DNA of 64,000 nt from positions 310,001-374,000 of the forward strand of contig JAWLHE010000004.1 in NCBI GenBank assembly GCA_041690495.1. The letters are read 5' to 3'. Source of the stretch: DATAAP01 sp041690495. Its GTDB lineage: Bacteria > Pseudomonadota > Alphaproteobacteria > CACIAM-22H2. The translations under genes were made by a program, and so were the position numbers. This document shows, piece by piece, positions 36,630 through 45,534 of this stretch (its first letter is position 1; each line of letters opens with the position of its first letter). The notes beneath the pieces are model-generated. The model did no database searches. It worked only from the letters and a program-made list of their open reading frames with translations, and had not been told where the DNA came from.

Positions 36630-37154
36630 CTATTCGATGCGCTGGTCGGTCGCGGACGCTTCCTCCACGATCGCACCGCCGCGCAGCACGCGGATCAGGT
36701 TCTCGACGAAGGCGACGAACAGGACGCTGACGCCGATCGCCATCGACAGCTCGGGAATCCACAGCGGCGTCGCGTCGTTGGACTGCGAGACGTCGTTGAA
36801 GCTGTACGACCACCACACCATCTTGATGCTGTAATACGCGAACAGGCCGCTCAGCAGGCTCGCGACCGCAAGGCACCAGATCTCGAGCGCGCGGCGCCGC
36901 CGGCCGGCGAGACTCTGCAGGACGACCGTCACGCGAATGTGGTCGCCGTGGCCGAGCGCGTAGGCGAGCGCGAAGAACGACGCAGCCGCCATGCAGTAGC
37001 CGGCATAGGCGTCCGCACCACGCAGATAGAAACCCATCCAGCGGCCGAGAATGTTCGCCAGGATCAGGCCGAGCAGCGCAATCATCGCGACACCCGCGAG
37101 TGCGCCGCAAGCGTCGTAGAGCGGCTTCAGGGGGGATTTCACGCGTGGGTCCAA
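36630..37154 (-). CDS. dctQ: TRAP transporter small permease DctQ (system 1)
   Basis: A 174-residue protein with four hydrophobic helices and the DctQ pattern: helix 1 with LGLILANILGRWMG, then a region reading GADAYAGYCMAAASFF, and HGDHIRVTVVLQSL. It partners DctM. The start is uncertain: TTG at 37154 or GTG at 37142, neither with a good ribosome binding site, perhaps because the hairpin at 37161-37187 lies just before it. Confidence 0.88.
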   Translation of the reverse strand: MDPRVKSPLKPLYDACGALAGVAMIALLGLILANILGRWMGFYLRGADAYAGYCMAAASFFALAYALGHGDHIRVTVVLQSLAGRRRRALEIWCLAVASLLSGLFAYYSIKMVWWSYSFNDVSQSNDATPLWIPELSMAIGVSVLFVAFVENLIRVLRGGAIVEEASATDQRIE

Positions 37155-37160
37155 AGAAGC

Positions 37161-37187
37161 GGGGCCGGCTCGACCAGAACCGGCCCC
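37161..37187 (-). terminator. Intercistronic hairpin between dctP and dctQ (system 1)
   Basis: GGGGCCGG and CCGGCCCC (37161-37168 and 37180-37187) form a perfect 8-bp stem with an 11-base loop, seven bases beyond the dctP stop. No T run follows on the minus strand. It may partly terminate transcription or protect the dctP message, giving more binding protein than permease. Confidence 0.6.
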
Positions 37188-37193
37188 TCTTCG

Positions 37194-38168
37194 TCACATC
37201 TTCCTGTAGGCGTCGACGATCGCCTTGCCGTCGGCGCCGGCTTTCTTAAGCCACTCCTGCGTCAGCGTCTCGCCGATTTTCCTGAATCCGGTTGCAAGTT
37301 CAGCGCTCGGCGCCGAGACCTTCATGCCGTTCGTCTTGAGCGCCGCCTTGGCGGCCTCGGCCTCCTCGACGCTCATCTTGCGGCCGCGAATCTCGGCGGC
37401 TGCAGCGGCGTCGAGCAGCGCCTTCCTGGTCGCCGCATCGAGCTTGTTGACGGCGGCGGCGTTGGCGAAGATCACGTTGTTCGGAAGCCAGGCGTTCGTG
37501 TCGTAGAAATGCGTCAGTGACTCCCATACCTTGCTGTCACGGCCGGTCGAGCCCGACGAAATGAATGAGTCGACCACGCCTGTCGCCAGCGCCTGCGCGA
37601 GCTCCGCCGCCTGGATGGTCACCGGTTGCGCGCCGACGAGCTCGGCGATCCGCGACGTGCCGACGTTATAGGCGCGGAACTTGAGGCCTTTCATATCCCC
37701 GATGGAATTGAGCTGCTTCTTGGCGTAGATCCCCTGCGGCGGCCACGGCACGGCGTAGAGGAGCGTGAGGCCCTGGGCCGCGAGCTTCTTCTCGATCACG
37801 GGACGGGCCGCCTTCCACAGCTTTTCGGCATCGGCGTAGCTCGTGGCGAGAAACGGCACGACGTCGACGCCGTAGACGGCGTCCTCGTTCTCCATGACCG
37901 ACATCAGCAGCTCGCCGACGGGGGCCTGGCCGGTCTGCACCGCCCGCTTGATCTCCGGCACCTTGAACAGCGACGCGCCCGGATGGACCGTGATGTCGAG
38001 CTTGCCGCCGGTCGACTTGCGCACGTCGTTGGCGAACTCGATGAGATTCTTCGAGTGGAAATTCGTCGCCGGATAGCCTGCCGGCAGGTCCCATTTCGTT
38101 TGCGCCGTTGCGGCGCCAGCCCAGAGCGCGACGGTGCCCGCCAGCGCGAGCGACAAAATCCGAGTCAT
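37194..38168 (-). CDS. dctP: TRAP transporter substrate-binding protein DctP (system 1)
   Basis: A 324-residue periplasmic protein. The signal peptide LALAGTVALWAGAATAQ is cleaved near residue 22 (ATAQ-TKW). DctP-family landmarks are ELAQALATGVVDSFISS, the PWPPQGIYAKK segment and WLPNNVIFANAAAVNKL. It captures a small organic acid or related solute. The ATG at 38168 has GGGGAAGG six bases before it. It is the first gene of the P-Q-M set, and lies 133 bases downstream of the catabolic operon on the same strand. Confidence 0.92.
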   Translation of the reverse strand: MTRILSLALAGTVALWAGAATAQTKWDLPAGYPATNFHSKNLIEFANDVRKSTGGKLDITVHPGASLFKVPEIKRAVQTGQAPVGELLMSVMENEDAVYGVDVVPFLATSYADAEKLWKAARPVIEKKLAAQGLTLLYAVPWPPQGIYAKKQLNSIGDMKGLKFRAYNVGTSRIAELVGAQPVTIQAAELAQALATGVVDSFISSGSTGRDSKVWESLTHFYDTNAWLPNNVIFANAAAVNKLDAATRKALLDAAAAAEIRGRKMSVEEAEAAKAALKTNGMKVSAPSAELATGFRKIGETLTQEWLKKAGADGKAIVDAYRKM

Positions 38169-38301
38169 GGCCTTCCCCGTTCGGTTGAAGAGATTTCTTG
38201 AGCCGATGCGATCGTTCCGTTTGTGAGCGCGTATGCTGGCGAAGCGCCGGGAAAGCGTCAAGAAACTTCGATTTATCGCGCTTGATCGCAATGTCTTATG
38301 G

Positions 38302-39414
38302 TTACCGTCGCGCTTGCATCAGCACGTAGGCGGCGTGCCACAGCCGGACTCCATCCGCCAGCCCGCCGGGGCCGAGATCGGCGTGCGCCAGGCTGTCGAG
38401 GAGAGCGACCCGTGCCTGCGCACTGGGCAGCGCCCGGGCCAGCGATGTCGTCTCGGTATAGGGAATGATGACATCGTCGCGGCCGTGGATCAGGATGAAA
38501 TCGGCGCGCAGAACGCCGAGGTCGCGGCCGGCGAGGTTGAGGCCGGCGAGATCGGCCTGTACGGCGCGCGGCAGGGCCGCGATCAGGCCCGGGACGCGGT
38601 CCGGATCGCGGTTGGCGAGCAGGTCGACGACCGCCTGCCCTTCCGGCCCGAGCCTGGCCGTCAGGTCGGCGATATCGGCATCGAGATCGTCGAGCTTGCG
38701 CCGCGCCATCGCCGCCAGCGCCGCGCGATCGCGCGCGTCGTCCAGCCGCTCGGCATTGGCGAGCACGAACACCCATTTGCCGTAAGCATTGGGCACGCCG
38801 CGCCGCCATGGCGCGGTTGCTTCCTCGCGAAAGAATCCGGTCGTGAAGAACGTGACGACCGAAGTCGTGTCGTAGTAACCGCCGATCGCGACGATGACGT
38901 CGATGCGCGGCGCGAGGTCCGGAGCAAGGGCGGCGAGCACCGCCGGCCCGACAGCATAGGACACGCCGGCGATGCCGACCGGTCCCTTCCCTTCGGGACG
39001 CGCCAGCAGGTCGCGGACGGCGTCGGCGACCAGCTCGCCGTCGTCAGCGGACACGCGCTGCGCCTGGAAATTCGGCACGTCCGGCACCATCACGGCGAAC
39101 TGCGCGCGTGACAGGGCGCGCGCGAAGTCGACGACGCGCGCATCGCGCCGCCCGGCGCGCCCGAGACCCGGCATCAGGACGAGGGCCGCCCGCGGCGCGC
39201 GCGGCCGATAGAGGTCCGCCGCCAGCACTTCGCCGCGATGGGTCCAGGTCACGACGTGGCGACCCGATGCTTCGGCCGGGCCCGCCGCACCCGCCTGCAG
39301 ATCGCGCAGCAGTCCGAGCGCATCGACCGCATCTTCCATCGGCGCGCAGGCGCCCAGCGCAAGGGCAAGCGCAACAATGCGCAGCCCCAGCGACGGCGGA
39401 CGCGCGCGTGCCAT
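38302..39414 (-). CDS. Alpha/beta hydrolase, predicted lipoprotein
   Basis: A 370-residue protein. LALALGAC ends a lipoprotein signal with Cys23 as the lipidated residue. The hydrolase fold has the nucleophile elbow GIAGVSYAVG (Ser in G-V-S-Y-A), a likely acid in IHGRDDVIIPYTE, and the catalytic His in LAHADLG. It would act on an ester or thioester in the periplasm. Its ATG follows directly on the TAG of the SMP-30 gene (TAGATG), so both belong to one message. The substrate is unknown; location at the membrane face fits a step before TRAP uptake. Confidence 0.82.
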   Translation of the reverse strand: MARARPPSLGLRIVALALALGACAPMEDAVDALGLLRDLQAGAAGPAEASGRHVVTWTHRGEVLAADLYRPRAPRAALVLMPGLGRAGRRDARVVDFARALSRAQFAVMVPDVPNFQAQRVSADDGELVADAVRDLLARPEGKGPVGIAGVSYAVGPAVLAALAPDLAPRIDVIVAIGGYYDTTSVVTFFTTGFFREEATAPWRRGVPNAYGKWVFVLANAERLDDARDRAALAAMARRKLDDLDADIADLTARLGPEGQAVVDLLANRDPDRVPGLIAALPRAVQADLAGLNLAGRDLGVLRADFILIHGRDDVIIPYTETTSLARALPSAQARVALLDSLAHADLGPGGLADGVRLWHAAYVLMQARR

Positions 39415-40329
39415 CTACATGTGCGAATACATCGGCCGGCCTGCGGCCGGCATGGCGCAACACAGGACCGTTCCCGTCGCCGATTCGGTGATGAACAGCG
39501 TCCTGTTCCCGGCACCGCCGAAGGCGACATTGGTCGCGAAGCTGTCCTCGGGCAGCTCGATCAGATGCGTCGGCCGGCCGCGCGCATCGAAGCGCCAGAC
39601 GCCGATGCCGAGATGGCACACGACGATGCCGCCTTCGACGTCGGCCGCCATCCCGTCGGGTCCCGACAGGCCGCCCGAGAGCTGGATCCAGGTGCCCGCT
39701 TTCGACACGCTGCCGTCGGCCATCAGCGGCAGCCGCCACACCGCCATGGCGCGCGTCACCGCGACATAGACCTGGCTCTCGGCCGGATTGAGCACAATGC
39801 CGTTCGGGCTCGGGACCGTCGCGATCAGGCAGTCGAGCCGGCCCGAGGCGTGCAGGCGGAAGACGCGCCCGGTCGGATCGTGCCAGCCGGTTTGCCCCTG
39901 GTCGGTGAAATAGAGATCGCCGTTCGTCGCGAAGACGAGATCGTTGACGCCCTTGAAGCCTTCCGAATGGCGCGTCTCGAGCAGCGCCGCGATCTTGCCG
40001 CTTGCGGGATCGAGCCGCATGAGCCCGCGCCTGTAGTCGGTAATGACGACGTGACCGTCCCTGTGGATCTTGAGCCCGTTGGGCCAGCCGTCATACTCGG
40101 TGACCAAGGTCCAGGTCCCGTCGGGGGTCACGCGGAACACGCGGCCGAACGGAATGTCGGTGACGTACAGATTGCCGGAGCGGTCGAAGCCCGGACCTTC
40201 GAGGAAGCAGTCGATGGCCTCGCCGCCGCGGTTGGCATCGGCCCAGGCGGTCCGCACCCTGCGCCGGAACTTGTCCGGCATGCGGCTGAATACGCGCGCC
40301 TCGATGCGCGCCGGCGGCGCGAAGCACAT
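39415..40329 (-). CDS. SMP-30/gluconolactonase family protein
   Basis: A 304-residue six-bladed beta-propeller. Landmarks are CFLEGPGFDRSGNLYVTDIP (family EGPxW-like metal motif region), NGLKIHRDGHVVITDYRRGL, FKGVNDLVFATNGDLYFTDQ and the metal-site SPNGIVLNPAE. Members are calcium- or zinc-dependent lactonases that open sugar or other lactones. The start codon overlaps the acetyltransferase stop as TGATG at 40327-40331, which gives the family N-terminus; upstream codons in the frame lie in the acetyltransferase gene. Confidence 0.9.
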   Translation of the reverse strand: MCFAPPARIEARVFSRMPDKFRRRVRTAWADANRGGEAIDCFLEGPGFDRSGNLYVTDIPFGRVFRVTPDGTWTLVTEYDGWPNGLKIHRDGHVVITDYRRGLMRLDPASGKIAALLETRHSEGFKGVNDLVFATNGDLYFTDQGQTGWHDPTGRVFRLHASGRLDCLIATVPSPNGIVLNPAESQVYVAVTRAMAVWRLPLMADGSVSKAGTWIQLSGGLSGPDGMAADVEGGIVVCHLGIGVWRFDARGRPTHLIELPEDSFATNVAFGGAGNRTLFITESATGTVLCCAMPAAGRPMYSHM

Positions 40330-40940
40330 CACTTCCGGTCTCCGTCGAGGTCCTTGACCCAGAAGGTCAGCGTCTTGGGCGATTCGGCCGGCTCGTCGAG
40401 CTCCTTCCATTCGAAAGTGGCAACGAGGTCGGGACGCTTCGCATAGCCGCGATGTATCCAGAACGCGTCGAGCGGCGCATAGCCTTTCGGGCGGCGCGGG
40501 TGATCGGCCGGCCGGTCGACGGCACAGAACGTCGCATGGCGATATCCCAGGGTCCTGGCGCGATCCTCGCGATGTCTGAAGAAGGCGACGCCGATGCCCT
40601 GGCCGCGATAGGCGGGAAGCAGAACGGATTCGCCCAGATAGTAATATTGCGCCGGGTCGAGGCCGCGCTCGCGGAACGGCTTGATGACCTCGTCGCCGGC
40701 CCGCGGCATCGGCAGCGCGGTCGACGCGCCGACCACTTCGACGCCGTCGCGCGCGACCACGACCGTGCTCTCCGGCAGGTCGGCAAACTTGCGCAGATAG
40801 CGGCGCTCGTAGTCGACATCACCGTCATAGAGATAGGGGAAGTCGCGGAACACGGCGATGCGCAGCCGGGCGAGATCGGCGATGACCGGCTCTACCGCCC
40901 GTCCGACCAGGACCTCGATCTGCGCCTTGGCGCCGCCCAT
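40329..40940 (-). CDS. GNAT family N-acetyltransferase
   Basis: A 203-residue protein with a GNAT core: VVVARDGVEVVGASTALPM and ESVLLPAYRGQGIGVAFFRHRE, where Y-R-G-Q-G-I-G is the acetyl-CoA motif. The C-terminal part is longer than in small GNATs and includes WIHRGYAKRP. It is the fourth gene of the catabolic operon and could acetylate an amine intermediate. The start at 40940 follows GGAGCGGGC. The stop overlaps the next start by one base. Confidence 0.86.
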   Translation of the reverse strand: MGGAKAQIEVLVGRAVEPVIADLARLRIAVFRDFPYLYDGDVDYERRYLRKFADLPESTVVVARDGVEVVGASTALPMPRAGDEVIKPFRERGLDPAQYYYLGESVLLPAYRGQGIGVAFFRHREDRARTLGYRHATFCAVDRPADHPRRPKGYAPLDAFWIHRGYAKRPDLVATFEWKELDEPAESPKTLTFWVKDLDGDRK

Positions 40941-40954
40941 GCCCGCTCCGTGCC

Positions 40955-41362
40955 TCAGGTCTTCACCTGGCGCAGCCAGTCCTGGAAATTGTAGTTGTTC
41001 GACACGCGCGAGATCTTGCCGTCGCGGATATCGAAGAACGCGCCCACGGTGAGAACGTAGCCCTGCCCGCGCGCCGGCGGCAGGTCGCCATCGGTCACGA
41101 GATAATTGCCGTCGAGCTGGAACTCCGCTGCCGCGCGCGTGCCCGACTCGTCGACCATGACGACCAGGTCGCGCGCCCGCTCGTGATAGCAGCGGTTCAT
41201 ATGCTCGAGGAATCGCCTGAAGGCCGGCTTGCCGACCTCGCGCGGCCCCTGGCTGAGATCGTGGACGACATCGTCGGTCAACAGGGCGAGGAAGCCGTCG
41301 ATGTCCTGAGCGTTGAAACGCTCGTAATAGCGGCGGATCAGGTTTTCCGTGTCGTTGCGCAT
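40955..41362 (-). CDS. NTF2/SnoaL-like protein
   Basis: A 135-residue single-domain protein of the nuclear transport factor 2 fold. NLIRRYYERFNAQDIDGFLALL and VVHDLSQGPREVGKPAFRRF are typical of SnoaL-like/ketosteroid isomerase-like proteins, followed by curved beta-sheet strands to the end. Such proteins isomerise or hydrolyse ring or lactone intermediates. The start at 41362 has AAGGAG seven bases upstream and lies inside the 3' end of the CoA-transferase gene, a 25-base overlap, so translation is probably coupled. Confidence 0.86.
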   Translation of the reverse strand: MRNDTENLIRRYYERFNAQDIDGFLALLTDDVVHDLSQGPREVGKPAFRRFLEHMNRCYHERARDLVVMVDESGTRAAAEFQLDGNYLVTDGDLPPARGQGYVLTVGAFFDIRDGKISRVSNNYNFQDWLRQVKT

Positions 41363-42585
41363 GCGCTCTCCTTGGTCGCCGCGACCGCGCCGCCGTCGAC
41401 GAGTGCGGCGATCGCGGCATCGTCGTAACCCAGGCCGCGGAGCACCTCGATGGTATGCTCGCCGAACCGCGGCGCGCCGCGCCGCACTGCCGCCGGCGTC
41501 GCGGACAGCTTGACCGGCGCGCCGATGGTTTCGACCGGACCGACGCCGCCGTGCTCGACGCGCACGACCATGTCGCGGGCGCGGACTTGCGGGTCGGCAT
41601 GCATCTCGGCGACCGACAGCACAGGGCCGGCCGGCACGCCGGCGGCCTCGAGCCGCGCCAGCCACTCCGCAGCGGGGCGCGTCCGGAACTTCTCGTCGAG
41701 GAGGGCCGTCAGCGCCGTGAGATTGGCCATGCGGTCGGCATTGGTCCTGAAGCGAGGATCGCTCTTGAGCGCCTCGCCGCCGATCGCATCCGCGAGCTTT
41801 TCCCAGTTCCTCTGGTTGGCGGCGCCGACATTGATCCAGCCGTCCGCCGCCGGAAACGCCTGATAGGGCGCGTTGAGCGGATGGGCCGAGCCCATCGGGC
41901 CGGGCGGCACGCCGGTCGCAAGGCAGATCGCCGACTGCCAGTAGGTATGAACGATGCCGGCCTCGAACAGCGACGTGTCGACGACCTGGCCTTCGCCGGT
42001 CTTGAGGCGGTGGACATAGGCCGCGAGCACGCCCATCGCGGCAAGGATGCCGGCGGTAATGTCCGTTACGGGTGCGCCGACCTTGACCGGCGGGCGTCCA
42101 GGCCCCTCGCCGGTGATGCTCATGAGCCCGCTCATGCCCTGCGCGATCAGGTCGAACCCGCCGCGGTCCGCATACGGTCCGGTGCGACCGAAACCGGATA
42201 CGGCGCAGTAGATCAGGCCGGGATTGTCCTGTCTCAGGGAGTCGTAGCCGAGCCCGAGCCGCTCCATTGTGCCGCGGCGGTGATTCTCGATCAGCACGTC
42301 GGCGTTGCGCAGCAGCCGGCGCATGGCCTCGATGCCACCGGGATTCTTCAGATCGACGGCAATGCCGCGCTTGTTGCGGTTCATCATCATGAACGCCGCG
42401 GATTCGTCGCCGATCCTCGGCGGCACCATGCGGCGGGTGTCATCCCCGCCGGGGATCTTCTCGACCTTGATCACGTCGGCACCGAGATCGGCGAGCATAA
42501 GGCCGCAGACCGGGCCCGCCATGATATGCGCAAGCTCGACGACCCTGACGCCGGCGAGCGGGCCGGTTGCGCGCGTCGTGCTCAT
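41338..42585 (-). CDS. CaiB/BaiF family CoA-transferase
   Basis: A 415-residue class III CoA-transferase. It begins VRVVELAHIMAGPVCGLMLAD (start of the family), has VDLKNPGGIEAMRRLLRNAD, and the catalytic Asp region FDLIAQGMSGLMSITGEG. It moves CoA between carboxylic acids, charging a substrate acid. The TGATG at 42583-42587 couples it to the enoyl-CoA hydratase gene upstream. With that enzyme it defines the operon as a CoA-thioester pathway. Confidence 0.93.
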   Translation of the reverse strand: MSTTRATGPLAGVRVVELAHIMAGPVCGLMLADLGADVIKVEKIPGGDDTRRMVPPRIGDESAAFMMMNRNKRGIAVDLKNPGGIEAMRRLLRNADVLIENHRRGTMERLGLGYDSLRQDNPGLIYCAVSGFGRTGPYADRGGFDLIAQGMSGLMSITGEGPGRPPVKVGAPVTDITAGILAAMGVLAAYVHRLKTGEGQVVDTSLFEAGIVHTYWQSAICLATGVPPGPMGSAHPLNAPYQAFPAADGWINVGAANQRNWEKLADAIGGEALKSDPRFRTNADRMANLTALTALLDEKFRTRPAAEWLARLEAAGVPAGPVLSVAEMHADPQVRARDMVVRVEHGGVGPVETIGAPVKLSATPAAVRRGAPRFGEHTIEVLRGLGYDDAAIAALVDGGAVAATKESACATTRKT

Positions 42586-43382
42586 CAGCGCCCCTTGAAC
42601 TCCGGCTTCCGCTTGGCAAGGAACGCAGCGACACCGGTCCTGAAGTCGTCGGTGTCATAGCAGGCATAGTTCTCCTCGACATCGGCGCGGGTCAGCGTCC
42701 CGCCGGACTCGAGGCGACGGATGAATCGCTTGTGCCAGCGGTTGACCAGCGGCGCCCCGTCGGCGATGCGCCGGGCCGTGGCGTACGTTTCCTCCTCGAC
42801 CCTGTCATCGGAAACGACGCGTGTGACCAGCCCTTTCGCATAAGCTTCGTCTGCTCCGAGAATGCGTCCCTCGAGCAGGATCTCGAGAGCAACGGCGCGG
42901 CCGACGAGCGCCAGGAGCCCCTTCAACTCGGGATAGGCGATGGTGAATCCCAGCCGGTTGATCGGGATGCCGAAACGGCTGGAGACGCCGCAGATGCGCA
43001 GGTCGCATACCGATGCGATCTCGAGCCCGCCGCCGACGCAAGCACCGCGGATCATGGCGATGACCGGATGCGGGCAGCCGACGATCCCGCTGGTCGCGAT
43101 ATTGACGATCTCGTCATAGGCCTGGCACTGCGCGGCGGTCGCGCGCTCGCTCTTGAACTCCGAGATGTCGGCGCCGGCGGCGAACGCCTGCTCGCCCGCC
43201 CCGCGGATCACGATGCAACGCACCGAACCGTCGGCGCCGAGATCCTGCATGACCGCGCCGAGCCGCTTCCATGCCGGAAGGTTGAGCGCGTTCAGCTTGT
43301 CCGGGCGGTTGAGAGTGACGGTGACGATCGCGTCGTCGCGCCGCACCAGGATTGCTTCGGCCGTAGCCGCACCGTCGTCCAT
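42585..43382 (-). CDS. Enoyl-CoA hydratase/isomerase family protein
   Basis: A 265-residue crotonase-fold enzyme. The oxyanion-hole pieces are GEQAFAAGADISEF and GACVGGGLEIASVCDLRI, and the IPINRLGFTIAYPEL stretch follows. At the usual second catalytic Glu position, the residue in INRLGFT is Leu-Gly rather than the Glu-x-x-x-G form, so hydration may not be the main reaction; isomerisation or thioester hydrolysis are options. It heads the six-gene operon with its ATG at 43382. Confidence 0.9.
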   Translation of the reverse strand: MDDGAATAEAILVRRDDAIVTVTLNRPDKLNALNLPAWKRLGAVMQDLGADGSVRCIVIRGAGEQAFAAGADISEFKSERATAAQCQAYDEIVNIATSGIVGCPHPVIAMIRGACVGGGLEIASVCDLRICGVSSRFGIPINRLGFTIAYPELKGLLALVGRAVALEILLEGRILGADEAYAKGLVTRVVSDDRVEEETYATARRIADGAPLVNRWHKRFIRRLESGGTLTRADVEENYACYDTDDFRTGVAAFLAKRKPEFKGR

Positions 43383-43541
43383 GCATCTCCTTCGCCGGAC
43401 GAAGCTGTTCGGCCGGCCGGACTGGGCTTAAACGATCGGGCCGCATGCGGTCAATCGCAGATGCTTGAGCCGGTCCGCCCGGCAGCGCGGCGCTGCCGAG
43501 GCGGCTATTCCCGTCCGGCTGCCATCCGCAAATCGTCGCGG

Positions 43542-44057
43542 TCAGGTTTCAGTGCTGGGATGGGCGAAGTGGGCCGGCGCGTCGCCGGGCGCGTCCTTGG
43601 GCGGCAGCGCAGGCTGCGGCAGCGGATAGAATTTCGGCTTCTGATTGTCCCAGCTGCGCTCGAACGGCAGCCGCATGCCCAGCCCGGTGCCCTGCTGCTC
43701 GGCCTCGCGGCGCGCGTCCTGGAGCTGCTTCGCGAGCTCGAGGCTCCAGGGCAGCATATAGGCGCGCGGCTCGGGAATATCGGGCATCTGCAGCCAGACG
43801 TATATCGCCTCGCCTTCCCGGACGGTTGCCCCCAGTACGTTCGCCTCTTCCGTCGAGGCGCGGATCCATTCGAGCGATACCGGCTTGGGCTTCGAAAGCA
43901 GGGTGGCAAAGCTCGCATAGCTCAGCGGCACGAAGATGGCCGCGACCGCGAGTGCCGCCGACCGGACCGCCACCTTGCGCGGCGCCCAGATGCTGATGCT
44001 GGTGAGCACGCAGGCGACGGCGAGCGCACCGCCGGCGAAATAGGTCAGGTCGTTCAT
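43542..44057 (-). CDS. Membrane protein of unknown function, third gene of the channel cassette
   Basis: I do not recognise this protein. Its 171 residues include two membrane helices (about 2-24 and 30-53), then an extracytoplasmic or cytoplasmic domain with VSLEWIRASTEEANVLGATV and VWLQMPDIPEPRAYMLPWS, and a Pro-rich tail (FYPLPQPALPPKDAPGD). The order, ten bases after the ExbD-like gene and on the same strand, places it in the ExbB/ExbD-like cassette. Its outer domain may bind the partner or the envelope. Confidence 0.78.
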   Translation of the reverse strand: MNDLTYFAGGALAVACVLTSISIWAPRKVAVRSAALAVAAIFVPLSYASFATLLSKPKPVSLEWIRASTEEANVLGATVREGEAIYVWLQMPDIPEPRAYMLPWSLELAKQLQDARREAEQQGTGLGMRLPFERSWDNQKPKFYPLPQPALPPKDAPGDAPAHFAHPSTET

Positions 44058-44067
44058 GAGCCGACCG

Positions 44068-44682
44068 TCAGCGCTTGACCGCTGCCGAGCGCAGCGGCTT
44101 GTAGAGATTGTGCACGCTGTCCGACTTCAGCCGGCCGTTCTGGTCGAGTGCGAAGCGGAAACCGGTCAGCTCCTCGCCTTCGCGCCGCAGGGTCATCTTC
44201 GTGGTCAGCAGCGGCCGGGCGCTCGCCTGCGCCGTCGGCTTGGTGCTGACGGTCATCGTTACGTCGACCGGCTGTCCGTTCGGATTCCTGTAGAGATGGA
44301 CGTTGGCCGTATACTCGCCCGGCGGCAGCCCGCGACTGAACGAGATTTCGTGGTTCTGGGTGGTCGGATCGCCGACCCGGCCGAGATCGTCGCGCAGCAG
44401 ATTGAAGATCGCGCCGCCCTTGTTCGAGTAGCCGACCGGCACGTCCCCTGGCGCCTGGACCCACAGGTCGATGTCGGAATCGTGACCCTCCGGCCAACGG
44501 ACCTCGACGATTACGTTGCCCGGTGCGGCGACGCTTTCGACGGCGTTCGCCTGTGCCGGCGGGTTCAGATGCGGCAGCAGCAGGACGACGATGGCAACGA
44601 AGCCGCACAGCGCCAATGTGATGACGTCGCGGAAGACCGTGCCGCTGTCGTCGTCGTCACCGAAGAGGTCATTGTTCGACAT
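44068..44682 (-). CDS. ExbD-like single-pass protein with a DUF2135-like outer domain
   Basis: A 204-residue protein: an acidic start (FGDDDDSG), one membrane helix (about 19-37) led by FRDVITLALCG, and a beta-rich domain. D19 in the F-x-D-V pattern matches the proton-carrying Asp of ExbD and TolR (IDVMLVLL). The outer domain has SDIDLWVQAPGD, VGYSNKGGAIF and PGEYTANVHLYRN, which resemble the D-L-D-L-x-V...P-G-x-Y-x-V pattern of DUF2135/YfaP beta-sandwich domains rather than the usual ExbD fold. It overlaps the channel gene by 14 bases. Both parallels are by eye and need structure modelling. Confidence 0.72.
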   Translation of the reverse strand: MSNNDLFGDDDDSGTVFRDVITLALCGFVAIVVLLLPHLNPPAQANAVESVAAPGNVIVEVRWPEGHDSDIDLWVQAPGDVPVGYSNKGGAIFNLLRDDLGRVGDPTTQNHEISFSRGLPPGEYTANVHLYRNPNGQPVDVTMTVSTKPTAQASARPLLTTKMTLRREGEELTGFRFALDQNGRLKSDSVHNLYKPLRSAAVKR

Positions 44683-45421
44683 CGGCCTCTCCGCGCTCGA
44701 TGATCGCGGTGACCAGCCGCATCGTGCCGGACACCAGCACGTGATGGCAGACCATCAGCCAGATGTTGAGCACGGCGCCGACGAGCGTCGTGTAGAGAGC
44801 GACCGACATGCCGAGGATCAGCTTCGAGATCATCGGCGAGATCGCCTTCGCATCCGCCGCGCCGTCCGGCTTGACGCCGGACAGGGCGATGATGAAACCG
44901 ACCACGGTGCCGATCAGGCCGAGAATGACGAGCGTTCCGGCAATATGGCGAACGATCGCAGTACGCACCATCAGCTTCGATTTCAGGGTTGCCGCGAGCA
45001 GCGCACGGCTGTCCCCCTGACGGCCGCGGATTTGCGCAAGGTACTGGCCTGCACGCGAGTTGGGCGACGGCCATTTGGCATGCGCCTCGTTCAGCTCCCA
45101 GCTGACGCGGATCACCTGCATCGTGCAGATAAACAGGCCCGCGAGAAAGACGCCGGCGATGGCGGTGCACAGATGAGTAGGATCGGCGGCGCCGATCGTA
45201 TCGATCCAGCCGTGCAGATGGGCAGCCGTCAATGCCGCGCAGGCAGCAAGGTTGATCAACCCGAACCGGAACAGCAAAAGATAGTCGTAGGCATAGCCCT
45301 TGACCGGCTTGAACGCCTGACGAACCCTTTCCTGCTGCGCGTGGACGTCGAGGCCGGCAGCCGCAGTTGCGCCGCTCGCCGGGGCAGGAGACTGCCGCCA
45401 CCGTGTCGGATCGAATGCCAT
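44669..45421 (-). CDS. MotA/TolQ/ExbB family proton channel
   Basis: A 250-residue protein with four membrane helices (about 46-68, 86-108, 160-184 and 197-222). The third reads TLVILGLIGTVVGFIIALSG and the fourth LILGMSVALYTTLVGAVLN, the two conserved pore helices of the family (LGxxGTVxG and G...AL.TTL.G). It should form an ion-driven stator with the ExbD-like protein. It has an extra N-terminal helix pair compared with TolQ and is a distant member. No TonB, Tol, flagellar or Zor partner is adjacent, so its task is unknown. Confidence 0.85.
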   Translation of the reverse strand: MAFDPTRWRQSPAPASGATAAAGLDVHAQQERVRQAFKPVKGYAYDYLLLFRFGLINLAACAALTAAHLHGWIDTIGAADPTHLCTAIAGVFLAGLFICTMQVIRVSWELNEAHAKWPSPNSRAGQYLAQIRGRQGDSRALLAATLKSKLMVRTAIVRHIAGTLVILGLIGTVVGFIIALSGVKPDGAADAKAISPMISKLILGMSVALYTTLVGAVLNIWLMVCHHVLVSGTMRLVTAIIERGEADVEQ

Positions 45422-45534
45422 GCCAAATCTCCCCGGACTGATCCGAGGTGTAGTTAACGCCCGGTAGGCTTAAGGTCGGCTTAAAGCTTGGCTAATTTTG
45501 CGTAAATGCCGCACGCGCCGTCTCCGGCCCTGCT

